Positions 1 to 6,046 of a stretch of 13,328 bases of DNA are shown in pieces. Both the position numbers and the translations under genes were made by a program. The notes beneath the pieces were generated by a model, which had not been told where the DNA came from, did not search any database, and saw only the letters and a list, made by a program, of their open reading frames with translations. The stretch lies in contig RFNL01000387.1 in the NCBI GenBank assembly GCA_009927195.1, positions 1 to 13,328 of the forward strand. Reading direction: 5' to 3'. Source of the DNA: Betaproteobacteria bacterium. GTDB lineage: Bacteria; Pseudomonadota; Gammaproteobacteria; Burkholderiales; Burkholderiaceae_C. Positions within the stretch are counted from its first letter, which is position 1; each line of letters opens with the position of its first letter.

Positions 1-716
1 AGAACCAACTCGATGCCTTGCACCCATCGGTGACCCATCAGTCCACCGGTGTCTCGGCCCGTCGCATCGAAGACCGCGTCAAAAAAAACCAGGGCACGGC
101 CCCGCTGTACTTCCACTACCTGTCCACTTTTGCCTCGAGCTTTGACCAGTGGGACTCGGTGCAAACCGTCAACTTCCCCTACGGCCACGGCATCCTCAAG
201 GCCTATATGGGTTTGCGACCGACCGACCCGGACACGCTGGAATACGAAGGCATCTTGAAAAAAGCCTACGGCGAAACCAAGGCCGAAGCGTATTTGTCGC
301 GCAGCATCCACCATGTGCTGATTTATCCCTATTTGTCGGTGCAGTCGCCGTTGCAGCAACTGCGATGCCTGCGCCCCATCGGGCCCGACAAAACCTTGTC
401 CGAGATTTGGCACTTCAGGCTCAAAGGCGCGCCCGAAGCGATCTACCGCCGCGCGTTGTGGTATTTCAACCTGGTCAATTCGCCGGCCACCATGATCAAT
501 GCCGATGATTTGGAAAACTGGACCCGGGGCCAATGGGGCTTGCAGTCCAAGGGCGGCGACTGGGTCAGCTTTCACCGCAACACGGGCGGCGACACCGAAA
601 CCAACGGCGTGGCGTATTCCAACAACGGCACGTCCGAGGTGGTGATGCGCAATCAGTTCAAAGCCTGGCAGGCCTACATCCGTCCCGCGATTCAAACTGC
701 GGTCAGCGTCGCTTGA
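1..716 (+). CDS. Rieske-type aromatic-ring-hydroxylating oxygenase, large (alpha) subunit, C-terminal catalytic part (5' truncated by window)
   Basis: This is the C-terminal 237 residues of the oxygenase component that activates O2 at a mononuclear iron to hydroxylate an aromatic ring. The frame is open to the window edge (first whole codon at base 3), so the Rieske [2Fe-2S] domain lies upstream. The fragment opens with NQLDALHPSVTH, which fits the family motif D-x2-H-x4-H: the Asp (bases 12-14) bridges to the neighbouring Rieske centre and the two His (21-23 and 36-38) bind iron. The third ligand is expected to be one Asp of the DD pair at 504-509, within INADDLENW. A TTG at 18 is an internal Leu codon, not a start. 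The small-subunit gene follows 13 bases after the stop, as is usual for alpha/beta oxygenase operons. The substrate cannot be assigned. A run of eight A at 81-88 lies in the frame without breaking it. Confidence 0.93.
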   Translation, partial: NQLDALHPSVTHQSTGVSARRIEDRVKKNQGTAPLYFHYLSTFASSFDQWDSVQTVNFPYGHGILKAYMGLRPTDPDTLEYEGILKKAYGETKAEAYLSRSIHHVLIYPYLSVQSPLQQLRCLRPIGPDKTLSEIWHFRLKGAPEAIYRRALWYFNLVNSPATMINADDLENWTRGQWGLQSKGGDWVSFHRNTGGDTETNGVAYSNNGTSEVVMRNQFKAWQAYIRPAIQTAVSVA

Positions 717-721
717 GGGAG
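715..721 (+). promoter_or_regulatory. Ribosome binding site of the small-subunit gene
   Basis: GAGGGAG lies 8 bases before the ATG at 730 and overlaps the alpha-subunit stop codon. Its strength and spacing support the 730 start, and therefore the long N-terminus of the beta subunit, over internal Met codons. Confidence 0.7.
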
Positions 722-729
722 CACACAGC

Positions 730-1365
730 ATGCACAAAACCACACTCACCACCCAGCAAGCCCTGGGCAGCGGCGTTGTCATCGAGGCCGTGCAATCGAT
801 GACGGGTGCCGAGTCCATCGCCCCCGACCACATGGGGCGTGCCCGCGTGCCCGCCCAAGGCTATGTGCCGCAAGCCCTGGCCCAAGCCAATCCCGCGTTG
901 ATGCACCAGGTGCAAACACTGTTGTTTCGCCAAGCCGCCATGCTCGATGCCAAGCGATGGGACGAATGGATGGGCTTGTTCAGCGACGACGGTGTGTATT
1001 GGATGCCGGCCACCCCGGAACAAACCGACTGGGCCAGCCAGCCATCCATCTTTGCCGAAGACCGCTTGCTCATGGAAGTGCGCGCAGGTCGCTTGCAACA
1101 CCCCAATGCCTGGTCCCAAGCGGCCAATTGGTCGACCAACCACATCGTGGGCAATGTGATGATCGAGCATGCCGATGACCATGCGCTGGAGGTGTATTCG
1201 CGCTTTCACATGCTGGAGTTGCGCCGCGATAACGTGCGCCACTTTGCGGGCAGTTACCGCCACAGTTTGGTGCGAGTGAGCGCTGATTGGAAGATCAAGT
1301 TGCAGCGGGTGGACATGGCCAACGCCCAGGGTGCATACGACTACGTGATCCAAGCCTGGGTGTGA
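730..1365 (+). CDS. Aromatic-ring-hydroxylating oxygenase, small (beta) subunit
   Basis: A 211-residue protein of the ring-hydroxylating beta-subunit family (NTF2-like cone fold). In this family the beta subunit is mainly structural and builds the alpha3beta3 hexamer with the upstream gene product. The recognisable domain begins near residue 57. It contains RWDEWMGLFSDDGVYWMP, then an EDRLLMEVRAGRL segment, STNHIVGNVMIEH and the terminal ADWKIKLQRVD strand. Those features are typical of subunits paired with benzoate-type and related dioxygenases, but they do not fix the substrate. The N-terminal 55-60 residues precede the usual domain start and have no clear counterpart; the strong GAGGGAG site before 730 argues they are translated. 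The gene is almost certainly co-transcribed with the alpha subunit and ends 56 bases before the convergent pterin genes. Confidence 0.93.
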   Translation: MHKTTLTTQQALGSGVVIEAVQSMTGAESIAPDHMGRARVPAQGYVPQALAQANPALMHQVQTLLFRQAAMLDAKRWDEWMGLFSDDGVYWMPATPEQTDWASQPSIFAEDRLLMEVRAGRLQHPNAWSQAANWSTNHIVGNVMIEHADDHALEVYSRFHMLELRRDNVRHFAGSYRHSLVRVSADWKIKLQRVDMANAQGAYDYVIQAWV

Positions 1366-1388
1366 CGCGCGCGCAGTGATTCTCTAGC

Positions 1389-1417
1389 CCAGGGGCAACG
1401 CGTTTCAGCGTCCCTGG
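1389..1417. terminator. Possible bidirectional terminator hairpin between convergent genes
   Basis: CCAGGG (1389-1394) pairs with CCCTGG (1412-1417) and ACGC (1398-1401) pairs with GCGT (1408-1411). The loop is GTTTCA and there is a three-base bulge (1395-1397) on the left arm. The hairpin sits in the 56-base gap between two convergent stop codons, where a shared terminator is expected. There is no T-run on either side, so a standard intrinsic terminator is not proven. Confidence 0.35.
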
Positions 1418-1421
1418 TGTG

Positions 1422-1790
1422 TCACCACTGACCGGTTTCCATGTGAATGGCGACTTGGCAATCGTCAAAGATTGCCAGCTTGGCGATCTTGACCCGCACC
1501 CCCAAGACACCGGGCAAGTCCATCAGGCGGACAGCGAGTTTGCCAATCAAGCTCTCAAGCAAATTCACATGCTCGGCGGTGCATTCGGCAATGATGATGC
1601 TGCGCACCTTGCGGTAGTCCAGCACATGGGTGATGTCGTCGTCGCGCGGCATCAGCGGTTGTGAGCCCAGGTTGAGTTCGGCATCGACCTGTATCGGTTG
1701 GGGCGCATGTTGTTCTTGCGGCAAGATGCCCAAGTTGGCATCAAAGCGCAGCCCGGTCAGGCTCAGGGTTTGGGTGCCTTTGCTGGCCAT
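1422..1790 (-). CDS. Dihydroneopterin aldolase/epimerase family protein, FolX-like paralogue
   Basis: A 122-residue protein of the tunnelling-fold FolB/FolX family, which acts on dihydroneopterin or its triphosphate in the cytoplasm. Family residues are present: Glu26 in GILPQEQ (pterin-anchoring Glu), Tyr59 in LDYRKV, Glu79 in NLLESL, and Lys104. The Lys is followed by Leu (IAKLAIF), as in E. coli FolX (DKL), whereas FolB enzymes usually have Lys-Pro. LDYRKV also resembles FolX LNYRTV. I therefore infer a FolX-like 2'-epimerase or a diverged aldolase, and this sub-call is moderate only. The ATG at 1790 is preceded on the minus strand by GAGG 8 bases upstream. The gene starts 9 bases after the neighbouring folB stop and is the last gene of the three-gene minus-strand cluster. 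Confidence 0.85.
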   Translation of the reverse strand: MASKGTQTLSLTGLRFDANLGILPQEQHAPQPIQVDAELNLGSQPLMPRDDDITHVLDYRKVRSIIIAECTAEHVNLLESLIGKLAVRLMDLPGVLGVRVKIAKLAIFDDCQVAIHMETGQW

Positions 1791-1799
1791 GTCTTTGCC

Positions 1800-2189
1800 T
1801 CACAGCACGCCAGGCTTGGCGCGAAAAATTTCCACTCCCACCGCTTCGCAGTCGGGGTAGACATCGGGCTTGCGGGTCGACACCTGGGCGGCCATCACGC
1901 CGGGGTGGGCCATCAGCGCCGCCATGATGTCGTCGCACAAGGTTTCTTGCAAACCAATGTGGCCCTGAGACACTCGCTCGTGCACCACTTGGCGCACAAA
2001 GTCGTAATCCACCACTTCGTCCAATTGGTCGTGGCGGGCCTGGGTGTCTTGCAAAGACACGTACAGGTCAATGTCGATCAGCAAGCGCTGGGGGGCGAGT
2101 TGTTCAAAATCATGGATGCCAATGCGCGCCGGGACATCCAAGCCGCGCAAAAACAAACGCCGGTGTTGTGACAGCAATGGGTGGTTCAT
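1800..2189 (-). CDS. folB: Dihydroneopterin aldolase (FolB-like)
   Basis: A 129-residue member of the dihydroneopterin aldolase family. FolB cleaves 7,8-dihydroneopterin to 6-hydroxymethyl-7,8-dihydropterin and glycolaldehyde in folate synthesis. Visible family features are LRGLDVPARIGIHDFEQ with Glu29, Tyr62 in VVDYDFV, Glu82 in LQETL, and Lys107-Pro108 in STRKPD followed by CEAVGVEIFR. The Lys-Pro pair is the usual FolB form and separates this copy from the downstream paralogue. Its ATG overlaps the TGA of the upstream reductase by four bases (ATGA), implying translational coupling. It is middle gene of the pterin cluster. Family assignment is strong; the split of roles between the two paralogues is inferred. 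Confidence 0.9.
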   Translation of the reverse strand: MNHPLLSQHRRLFLRGLDVPARIGIHDFEQLAPQRLLIDIDLYVSLQDTQARHDQLDEVVDYDFVRQVVHERVSQGHIGLQETLCDDIMAALMAHPGVMAAQVSTRKPDVYPDCEAVGVEIFRAKPGVL

Positions 2190-2971
2190 GCCTGGTTTTG
2201 CAGCAATTCATCCACCACAAAAAGCACATCGCGCGCCATCGGCACCAGGTGTTGGCCGTTATCGACTTGGATGCAAGTGCCGGTGATGGATGCGGTTTGG
2301 GCCAAAAATACAGCGGCTTGGGCCACGTCCTGGGGGTCGATGGGGCGGCGCAGCAAATTACCTTGAGCGGCGATGTCAAAGTTGGCCTGGGTTTGCGGAC
2401 CGCTGGGGTAGAGCAGGCCGGGCGCGACCGCATTGATCCGCAGTTGGGGCGCCAGACTTTGGGCCTGCAAGCGAACCGCCCGCTCCAAAGCCAGCTTGGA
2501 CAAGGTGTAGGAAAAATAATCGGGGTTGAGGTTGAACACCTTTTGGTCGAGCACATGCAGCAAGCTGGCGTGCCCGGCCGGGCCGTGGGCGTGCAAGCGG
2601 GCCATGTGCTGGCCCATGTGCATGGGCGCCAGCAGGTTCACTCGCAACTGTTGCAAGGCCAGGGGGTCGCTGAAGTCGCGTCCGCTGTCGGGCTCAAACA
2701 AAGAGGCGTTGTTCACCACGCAGCGCAAAGCAGCGCCCGCATGGGCCTGGGCCTGGTCAAAAATCTGGGCCACGCCGTCGGCGCTGTCGAGCGAGCCACC
2801 CACCGCCTGGGCCAGTACACCCATCTCGCGCAATTGCCCGGCCAAGCTCATGGCCGCCTGCGCAGAGTGTTGGTAATGGCACACCACGTTCCAGCCACTG
2901 CGCGCAAATGCCAGGCTCATGGCGTGTCCCAGCCGATGTGCGGCACCGGTGACCAAAACCCAATCGTTCAT
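2186..2971 (-). CDS. Short-chain dehydrogenase/reductase of pteridine reductase type (FolM/PTR1-like)
   Basis: A 261-residue NADPH-type Rossmann reductase. The nucleotide-binding loop TGAAHRLG (residues 8-15) fits TGX3RXG, the signature that marks pteridine reductases among short-chain dehydrogenases. NNAS at 87-90 is the usual structural motif. The catalytic residues appear to be Asp142 (in VLDQK), Tyr155 and Lys159 (YTLSK). The Asp sits 13 residues before Tyr, the spacing of Leishmania PTR1 and E. coli FolM, where Asp replaces the usual Ser. Likely role: reduction of a dihydropterin such as dihydromonapterin, or of dihydrofolate. I chose the Met at 2971 because it places the TG loop near the N-terminus as in relatives. 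An in-frame ATG at 3028 with an AGGCGG site would add 19 residues and overlap the divergent start. It is the first gene of the cluster, overlapping folB by ATGA. Confidence 0.85.
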   Translation of the reverse strand: MNDWVLVTGAAHRLGHAMSLAFARSGWNVVCHYQHSAQAAMSLAGQLREMGVLAQAVGGSLDSADGVAQIFDQAQAHAGAALRCVVNNASLFEPDSGRDFSDPLALQQLRVNLLAPMHMGQHMARLHAHGPAGHASLLHVLDQKVFNLNPDYFSYTLSKLALERAVRLQAQSLAPQLRINAVAPGLLYPSGPQTQANFDIAAQGNLLRRPIDPQDVAQAAVFLAQTASITGTCIQVDNGQHLVPMARDVLFVVDELLQNQA

Positions 2972-3026
2972 GTGGATAGCACGCGCCCCGGGGCAAACCA
3001 AGGCAACAAGGTAGGATGAATAGGCC
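2972..3026. promoter_or_regulatory. Divergent intergenic region between pterin cluster and methyltransferase gene
   Basis: Fifty-five bases separate the two divergent start codons, so promoters for both directions must lie here or inside the neighbouring coding ends. A perfect 10-base palindrome, GCCCCGGGGC, occupies 2985-2994. I could not identify convincing -35/-10 boxes. Only the position argues for a regulatory role. Confidence 0.3.
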
Positions 3027-4148
3027 ATGAATGTACCGCCTTTTCCTGCCACGATCCCCCCCGCCTTGCACCAACTGATGGCCCGCGCCATGGCCCAAGC
3101 CGGCGGTTGGTTGGGCTTTGACCGCTTCATGGCCATGGCCCTTTACGCGCCGGGCCTGGGTTATTACAGCCGGCAAGACCATTTCATTGGCAGCGATACC
3201 GAACGCAGCGACTTTGTCACCGCCCCGACCCTGGGCCCTTGGTTGGGTCAAACCTTGGCCCATGCGGTGCGCCAGGCCTTGAACCACACCGGCACCGATG
3301 CGTTGTGGGAGTTTGGTGCGGGAAATGGGGCCTTGGCTTTGCAATTGCTGGACCATTTGGGCGATGCGGTACAACGCTACACCATCATCGAGCTGTCTGG
3401 CGCTTTGCGCCAGCGCCAGCAAATCACCTTGACCGCCCATGCCCCCAAAGTGCAGTGGTTGAGCGAGTGGCCCGAGGCTTTGGACGGTGTGGTGGTGGGC
3501 AATGAGGTGATCGATGCCATGCCGGTGCGGCTGCTGCAACGCCGCCAAGGCCTTTGGCACGAGCGCGGCGTGGTGGCCGCTGGCGCAGACCCGGCCCAGC
3601 CTTGGCAGTGGCAGGACCGGCCCACCGATTTGCGCCCACCGCTGGCGATCGAGGGCGAACACGACTATTTGACCGAGGTCCATCCGCAGGCCGAAGCCTT
3701 TGTGCGCAGCCTGGCCGAGCGCATGCAGCGCAGCCCTCGCCAGGGCGTGGTGATTTTGCTGGACTACGGTTTCCCTGAGAGCGAGTACTACCATCCGCAG
3801 CGCCACATGGGCACGGTGATGTGCCATCGCGCCCACCGTGCGGACAGCGACCCGCTGGCCGATGTGGGGCTCAAAGACATCACCGCCCATGTCAATTTCA
3901 CTGGTTTGGCCTTGGCCGCCCAAGATGCAGGCTTGCAGGTGCTGGGTTACACCTCTCAGGCCCATTACCTGCTCAATTGCGGCATCCTGCCGCTGTTGCA
4001 ATCGCTGCCCAACGCGCAGCGCCAACTGGCCCTGAGATTGGTGCAAGAGCATGAAATGGGTGAGTTGTACAAGGTCCTGGTGCTGGGCCACGGACCGGCC
4101 TGGATGCCAATGGGTTTTGAACGCGGGGACCGCACCCATGCGCTGTAA
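3027..4148 (+). CDS. Class I SAM-dependent methyltransferase, MidA/NDUFAF7 family (DUF185, COG1565)
   Basis: A 373-residue protein of the MidA family. In eukaryotes the relative NDUFAF7 dimethylates an arginine of a complex I subunit during assembly; the bacterial substrate is generally unproven. Motifs in order: GFDRFMAMALYAPGLGYYS near residues 30-48, where relatives carry an M-x-ALY-x-P-x-x-GYY signature; DFVTAP with LGPWLGQ; the SAM loop WEFGAGNGALALQLL from residue 94 with GAGNG at 97-101; and GNEVIDAMPV with Asn159-Glu160, the counterpart of the family NE-x-x-DA-x-P motif. The length is normal. AGGA at 3013-3016 precedes the ATG by 10 bases. No hydrophobic segment suggests membrane location, so it is probably cytoplasmic. 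A link to the adjacent pterin or efflux genes is not evident. Confidence 0.92.
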   Translation: MNVPPFPATIPPALHQLMARAMAQAGGWLGFDRFMAMALYAPGLGYYSRQDHFIGSDTERSDFVTAPTLGPWLGQTLAHAVRQALNHTGTDALWEFGAGNGALALQLLDHLGDAVQRYTIIELSGALRQRQQITLTAHAPKVQWLSEWPEALDGVVVGNEVIDAMPVRLLQRRQGLWHERGVVAAGADPAQPWQWQDRPTDLRPPLAIEGEHDYLTEVHPQAEAFVRSLAERMQRSPRQGVVILLDYGFPESEYYHPQRHMGTVMCHRAHRADSDPLADVGLKDITAHVNFTGLALAAQDAGLQVLGYTSQAHYLLNCGILPLLQSLPNAQRQLALRLVQEHEMGELYKVLVLGHGPAWMPMGFERGDRTHAL

Positions 4149-4194
4149 GCCCCTGGCCACGTTCGGCCGATGCGGGCGAGCGCTGGTGCCGCAC

Positions 4195-4199
4195 GGGGA
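4195..4199 (+). promoter_or_regulatory. Ribosome binding site deciding the DUF2905 start
   Basis: GGGGA lies 6 bases before the ATG at 4206. It favours a 64-residue product over an in-frame ATG at 4170 that would add 12 residues with no counterpart in the family. Confidence 0.6.
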
Positions 4200-4205
4200 T
4201 CGTTG

Positions 4206-4400
4206 ATGTGGCGCTGGCTGTTGGTGGTGTTTTTGGCCCTGATATTGTTCAACGGTTTGATGCCTTGGCTGCGCAAAATCGGCTTTGGCCGCTTGCCCGG
4301 TGACTTTCAGTTTCGCTGGTTGGGCCGCGAGTGGTACATCCCCATCACCACCACCGTGGTGCTCTCCCTGGTTGCCGCTGGTATCTCCAGGTTGATTTGA
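4206..4400 (+). CDS. DUF2905 family small inner-membrane protein
   Basis: A 64-residue protein with two predicted membrane helices, about residues 2-22 (WRWLLVVFLALILFNGLMPWL) and 44-62. They are joined by a short polar loop containing GRLPGDF at 28-34. The G-R-L-P-G-D motif followed by a strand and an aromatic-Pro entry into the second helix (WYIPITTT) is the hallmark of DUF2905. Function is unknown. It lies 57 bases after the methyltransferase gene and 102 bases before the efflux adaptor gene on the same strand. Co-transcription with either neighbour is possible but not shown. The start is set by GGGGA 6 bases upstream. Confidence 0.85.
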   Translation: MWRWLLVVFLALILFNGLMPWLRKIGFGRLPGDFQFRWLGREWYIPITTTVVLSLVAAGISRLI

Positions 4401-4502
4401 GCCGACTGGCTGGGTGGCTGGTCTTGCGCATGGCCAGGGCGCTGGTGGGCACCAATGGGTAACATCCAAGCCTTTCAATCCCTTTCTACCGTTTTGCCAC
4501 CC

Positions 4503-5990
4503 ATGAATTCGTCCCTCTTGCCTCATCAGCGGCCTGGCCGTGCAGGGCGCTACGCTGTGGTGGCCATGTTGCTGCTGGCTTTGGCTGGTGCGGGCATTGG
4601 GTATCTCTATTGGCGGCCGATGGGCGAACAGGCCGCGGGTGCGGCCAAAGGCGATGGCAACGGGGGAAGCCCCAAGGGGGGTGGCGGACGCTTTGGCGGT
4701 GGTGGGCGCAACCAAGCCGTCAGTGTGGCCGAGGTGCAACGCCTGGATGTGCGCCAAACCATCCAAGCCATAGGCACTTTGACGGCATTGAACACCGCGC
4801 TGGTGCGGGCCAAGATCGATGGAGAACTCAAGGCCTTGCGCTTCACCGAGGGCCAAATGGTGCGCGCGGGCGACGTGCTCGCCGAGATCGACGACCGCAA
4901 TGCCCTGGCCCAACTGGCCCAGGCCGAAGGCCAACTGGCGCGCGATGTGGCCCAACTGCGCAATGCCCAATTGGACTTGCAGCGCTATCAGGGCTTGCTG
5001 GAAAAAGATGCGATTGCGCGCCAGCAGGTGGAGTCGCAACAAGCCCTGGTGCGTCAGTTGCAAGGCACGGTGCAGTCGGATCAGGCCCAACTCGATGCGG
5101 CCAAGTTGCAACTCACCCACACCCGTGTGACAGCCCCGATTTCGGGACGCTTGGGGCTCAAGCAAACCGAACTGGGCAGTTTGGTACGGGCCGGAGATGC
5201 CAACGGCATTGTGAGCATCACCCAAACCGACCCCATGGCCGTTTTGTTTGCGGTGCCTGAAATCCATGTGCCGCTGATCCAACGCAAGCTGCGCGCGGGC
5301 CAGGTGCTGCCGGTACAGGTGTGGGACCGCGATGCCAAACAAATGCTGGCCCAAGGGCGGGTCAGCAGCACGGACAACGCCATCGACCTGGCCACCGGCA
5401 CCTTGCGTTTGAAGGCGATTTTCCCAAATGCAGACGGCAGCTTGTTCCCCAACCAATTTGCCAATATTCGTTTGCAGTTGGACACCCTCAAAGACAGCTT
5501 GGCCGTGCCCAGCGCCGCCGTACAGCGCGGGGCGGCCGGTACCTTTGTGTATGTGGTGCAAGCCGACAATTCGGTGCTGACCCGGGTGGTGCAGCTGGAT
5601 GCGCAAGACGGCGACTGGCAAGCCATACGCGGGCCGGTGCAGCCCGGTGATCGGGTGGTCACCGACGGGGCCGATCGCTTGCGCGACGGCAGCAAGGTGG
5701 AGGTGGTCAAGTCCGCACCCAACCGCGCAGCTTCTGGTGAGGCTGCCAAAGACAAAGCCCCTGCAGCAGCCGGCGCGGCCGGTCCAGCTGCTGCTGCACC
5801 TTCTGCCGCACCTGCCGCACCCGCGCCTGCACCCGCCGCTGAGGGCTCAGGTGGCGCAGGTGGCGGTCGGCCCCCATGGATGGACCGCTTGCCCCCCGAG
5901 GTGCAAGAGCGGGTGAAAAACATGTCGCCCGAAGAACGCCGTGCATTTTTCCAACGCATGCGCGAGCGGCGCCAATCGCAGGAGCCTTGA
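4503..5990 (+). CDS. mdtA: RND efflux periplasmic adaptor subunit, MdtA-like (HlyD/MFP family)
   Basis: A 495-residue adaptor that bridges the RND pump to the outer-membrane channel. Residues 17-37 form a single membrane anchor or uncleaved signal with no lipobox Cys. A Gly-rich stretch follows to about residue 68. The two halves of the lipoyl domain are at about 101-130 (RAKIDGELKALRFTEGQMV) and 202-232 (THTRVTAPISGRLGLKQTEL), flanking a Gln/Ala-rich alpha-hairpin. The beta-barrel has ITQTDPMAVLFAVPE and DNAIDLATGTLRLKA, then LFPNQFANIRL and GDRVVTDGADRL, closely matching E. coli MdtA. Unusual is an A/P/G-rich linker (419-455) and a charged tail (456-495). The ATG at 4503 was preferred over 4455 because the 16 intervening codons have only about half G/C at third positions, unlike the rest of the gene. 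Neither start has a strong binding site. Confidence 0.94.
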   Translation: MNSSLLPHQRPGRAGRYAVVAMLLLALAGAGIGYLYWRPMGEQAAGAAKGDGNGGSPKGGGGRFGGGGRNQAVSVAEVQRLDVRQTIQAIGTLTALNTALVRAKIDGELKALRFTEGQMVRAGDVLAEIDDRNALAQLAQAEGQLARDVAQLRNAQLDLQRYQGLLEKDAIARQQVESQQALVRQLQGTVQSDQAQLDAAKLQLTHTRVTAPISGRLGLKQTELGSLVRAGDANGIVSITQTDPMAVLFAVPEIHVPLIQRKLRAGQVLPVQVWDRDAKQMLAQGRVSSTDNAIDLATGTLRLKAIFPNADGSLFPNQFANIRLQLDTLKDSLAVPSAAVQRGAAGTFVYVVQADNSVLTRVVQLDAQDGDWQAIRGPVQPGDRVVTDGADRLRDGSKVEVVKSAPNRAASGEAAKDKAPAAAGAAGPAAAAPSAAPAAPAPAPAAEGSGGAGGGRPPWMDRLPPEVQERVKNMSPEERRAFFQRMRERRQSQEP

Positions 5991-6046
5991 TGAGCGCCCC
6001 AGCGCGCCGACCAAGCCGTGCATCGGCAGACTGGGGTCAGCAGTGA
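5990..6046 (+). other. Possible 18-codon leader open frame bridging mdtA and mdtB
   Basis: An ATG overlaps the mdtA stop (ATGA at 5990) and is preceded by GGAG at 5981-5984. It opens an 18-codon frame, MSAPARRPSRASADWGQQ, that stops at 6044-6046 inside the GTGA of the mdtB start. The peptide has no recognised homologue. It may be a translational relay, a decayed original start of mdtB separated by a frameshift, or chance. Coding status is uncertain. Confidence 0.35.

Noticed and set aside
81..88. Run of eight A in the oxygenase alpha gene
   Set aside because: A possible slippage site, but the frame is intact through it and it simply encodes Lys-Lys-Asn; no sign of programmed frameshifting.
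2985..2994. Perfect palindrome GCCCCGGGGC as an operator
   Set aside because: Ten-base GC palindromes are common in such DNA and no second site or known regulator motif is present. It is noted only within the intergenic entry.
4418..4437. Hairpin CTGGTC / GGCCAG with 8-base loop after the DUF2905 gene
   Set aside because: The stem is only six pairs including one wobble, and there is no T-run. It is too weak to call a terminator.
4455..4502. Alternative earlier ATG for mdtA
   Set aside because: The 16 extra codons have weak third-position G/C bias compared with the gene body. It remains possible, since neither start has a strong binding site.
2757..5621. A 954-codon open frame on the minus strand
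   Set aside because: It runs antisense through the methyltransferase, DUF2905 and adaptor genes and into the folM-like gene in another frame. The translation is His/Gln/Gly-rich with no domain. Such shadows are expected opposite high-GC genes.
5941..6042. Upstream in-frame ATG for mdtB at 5941
   Set aside because: It lies inside mdtA coding sequence in another frame, has no good binding site, and would add 34 residues ahead of the normal RND first helix.
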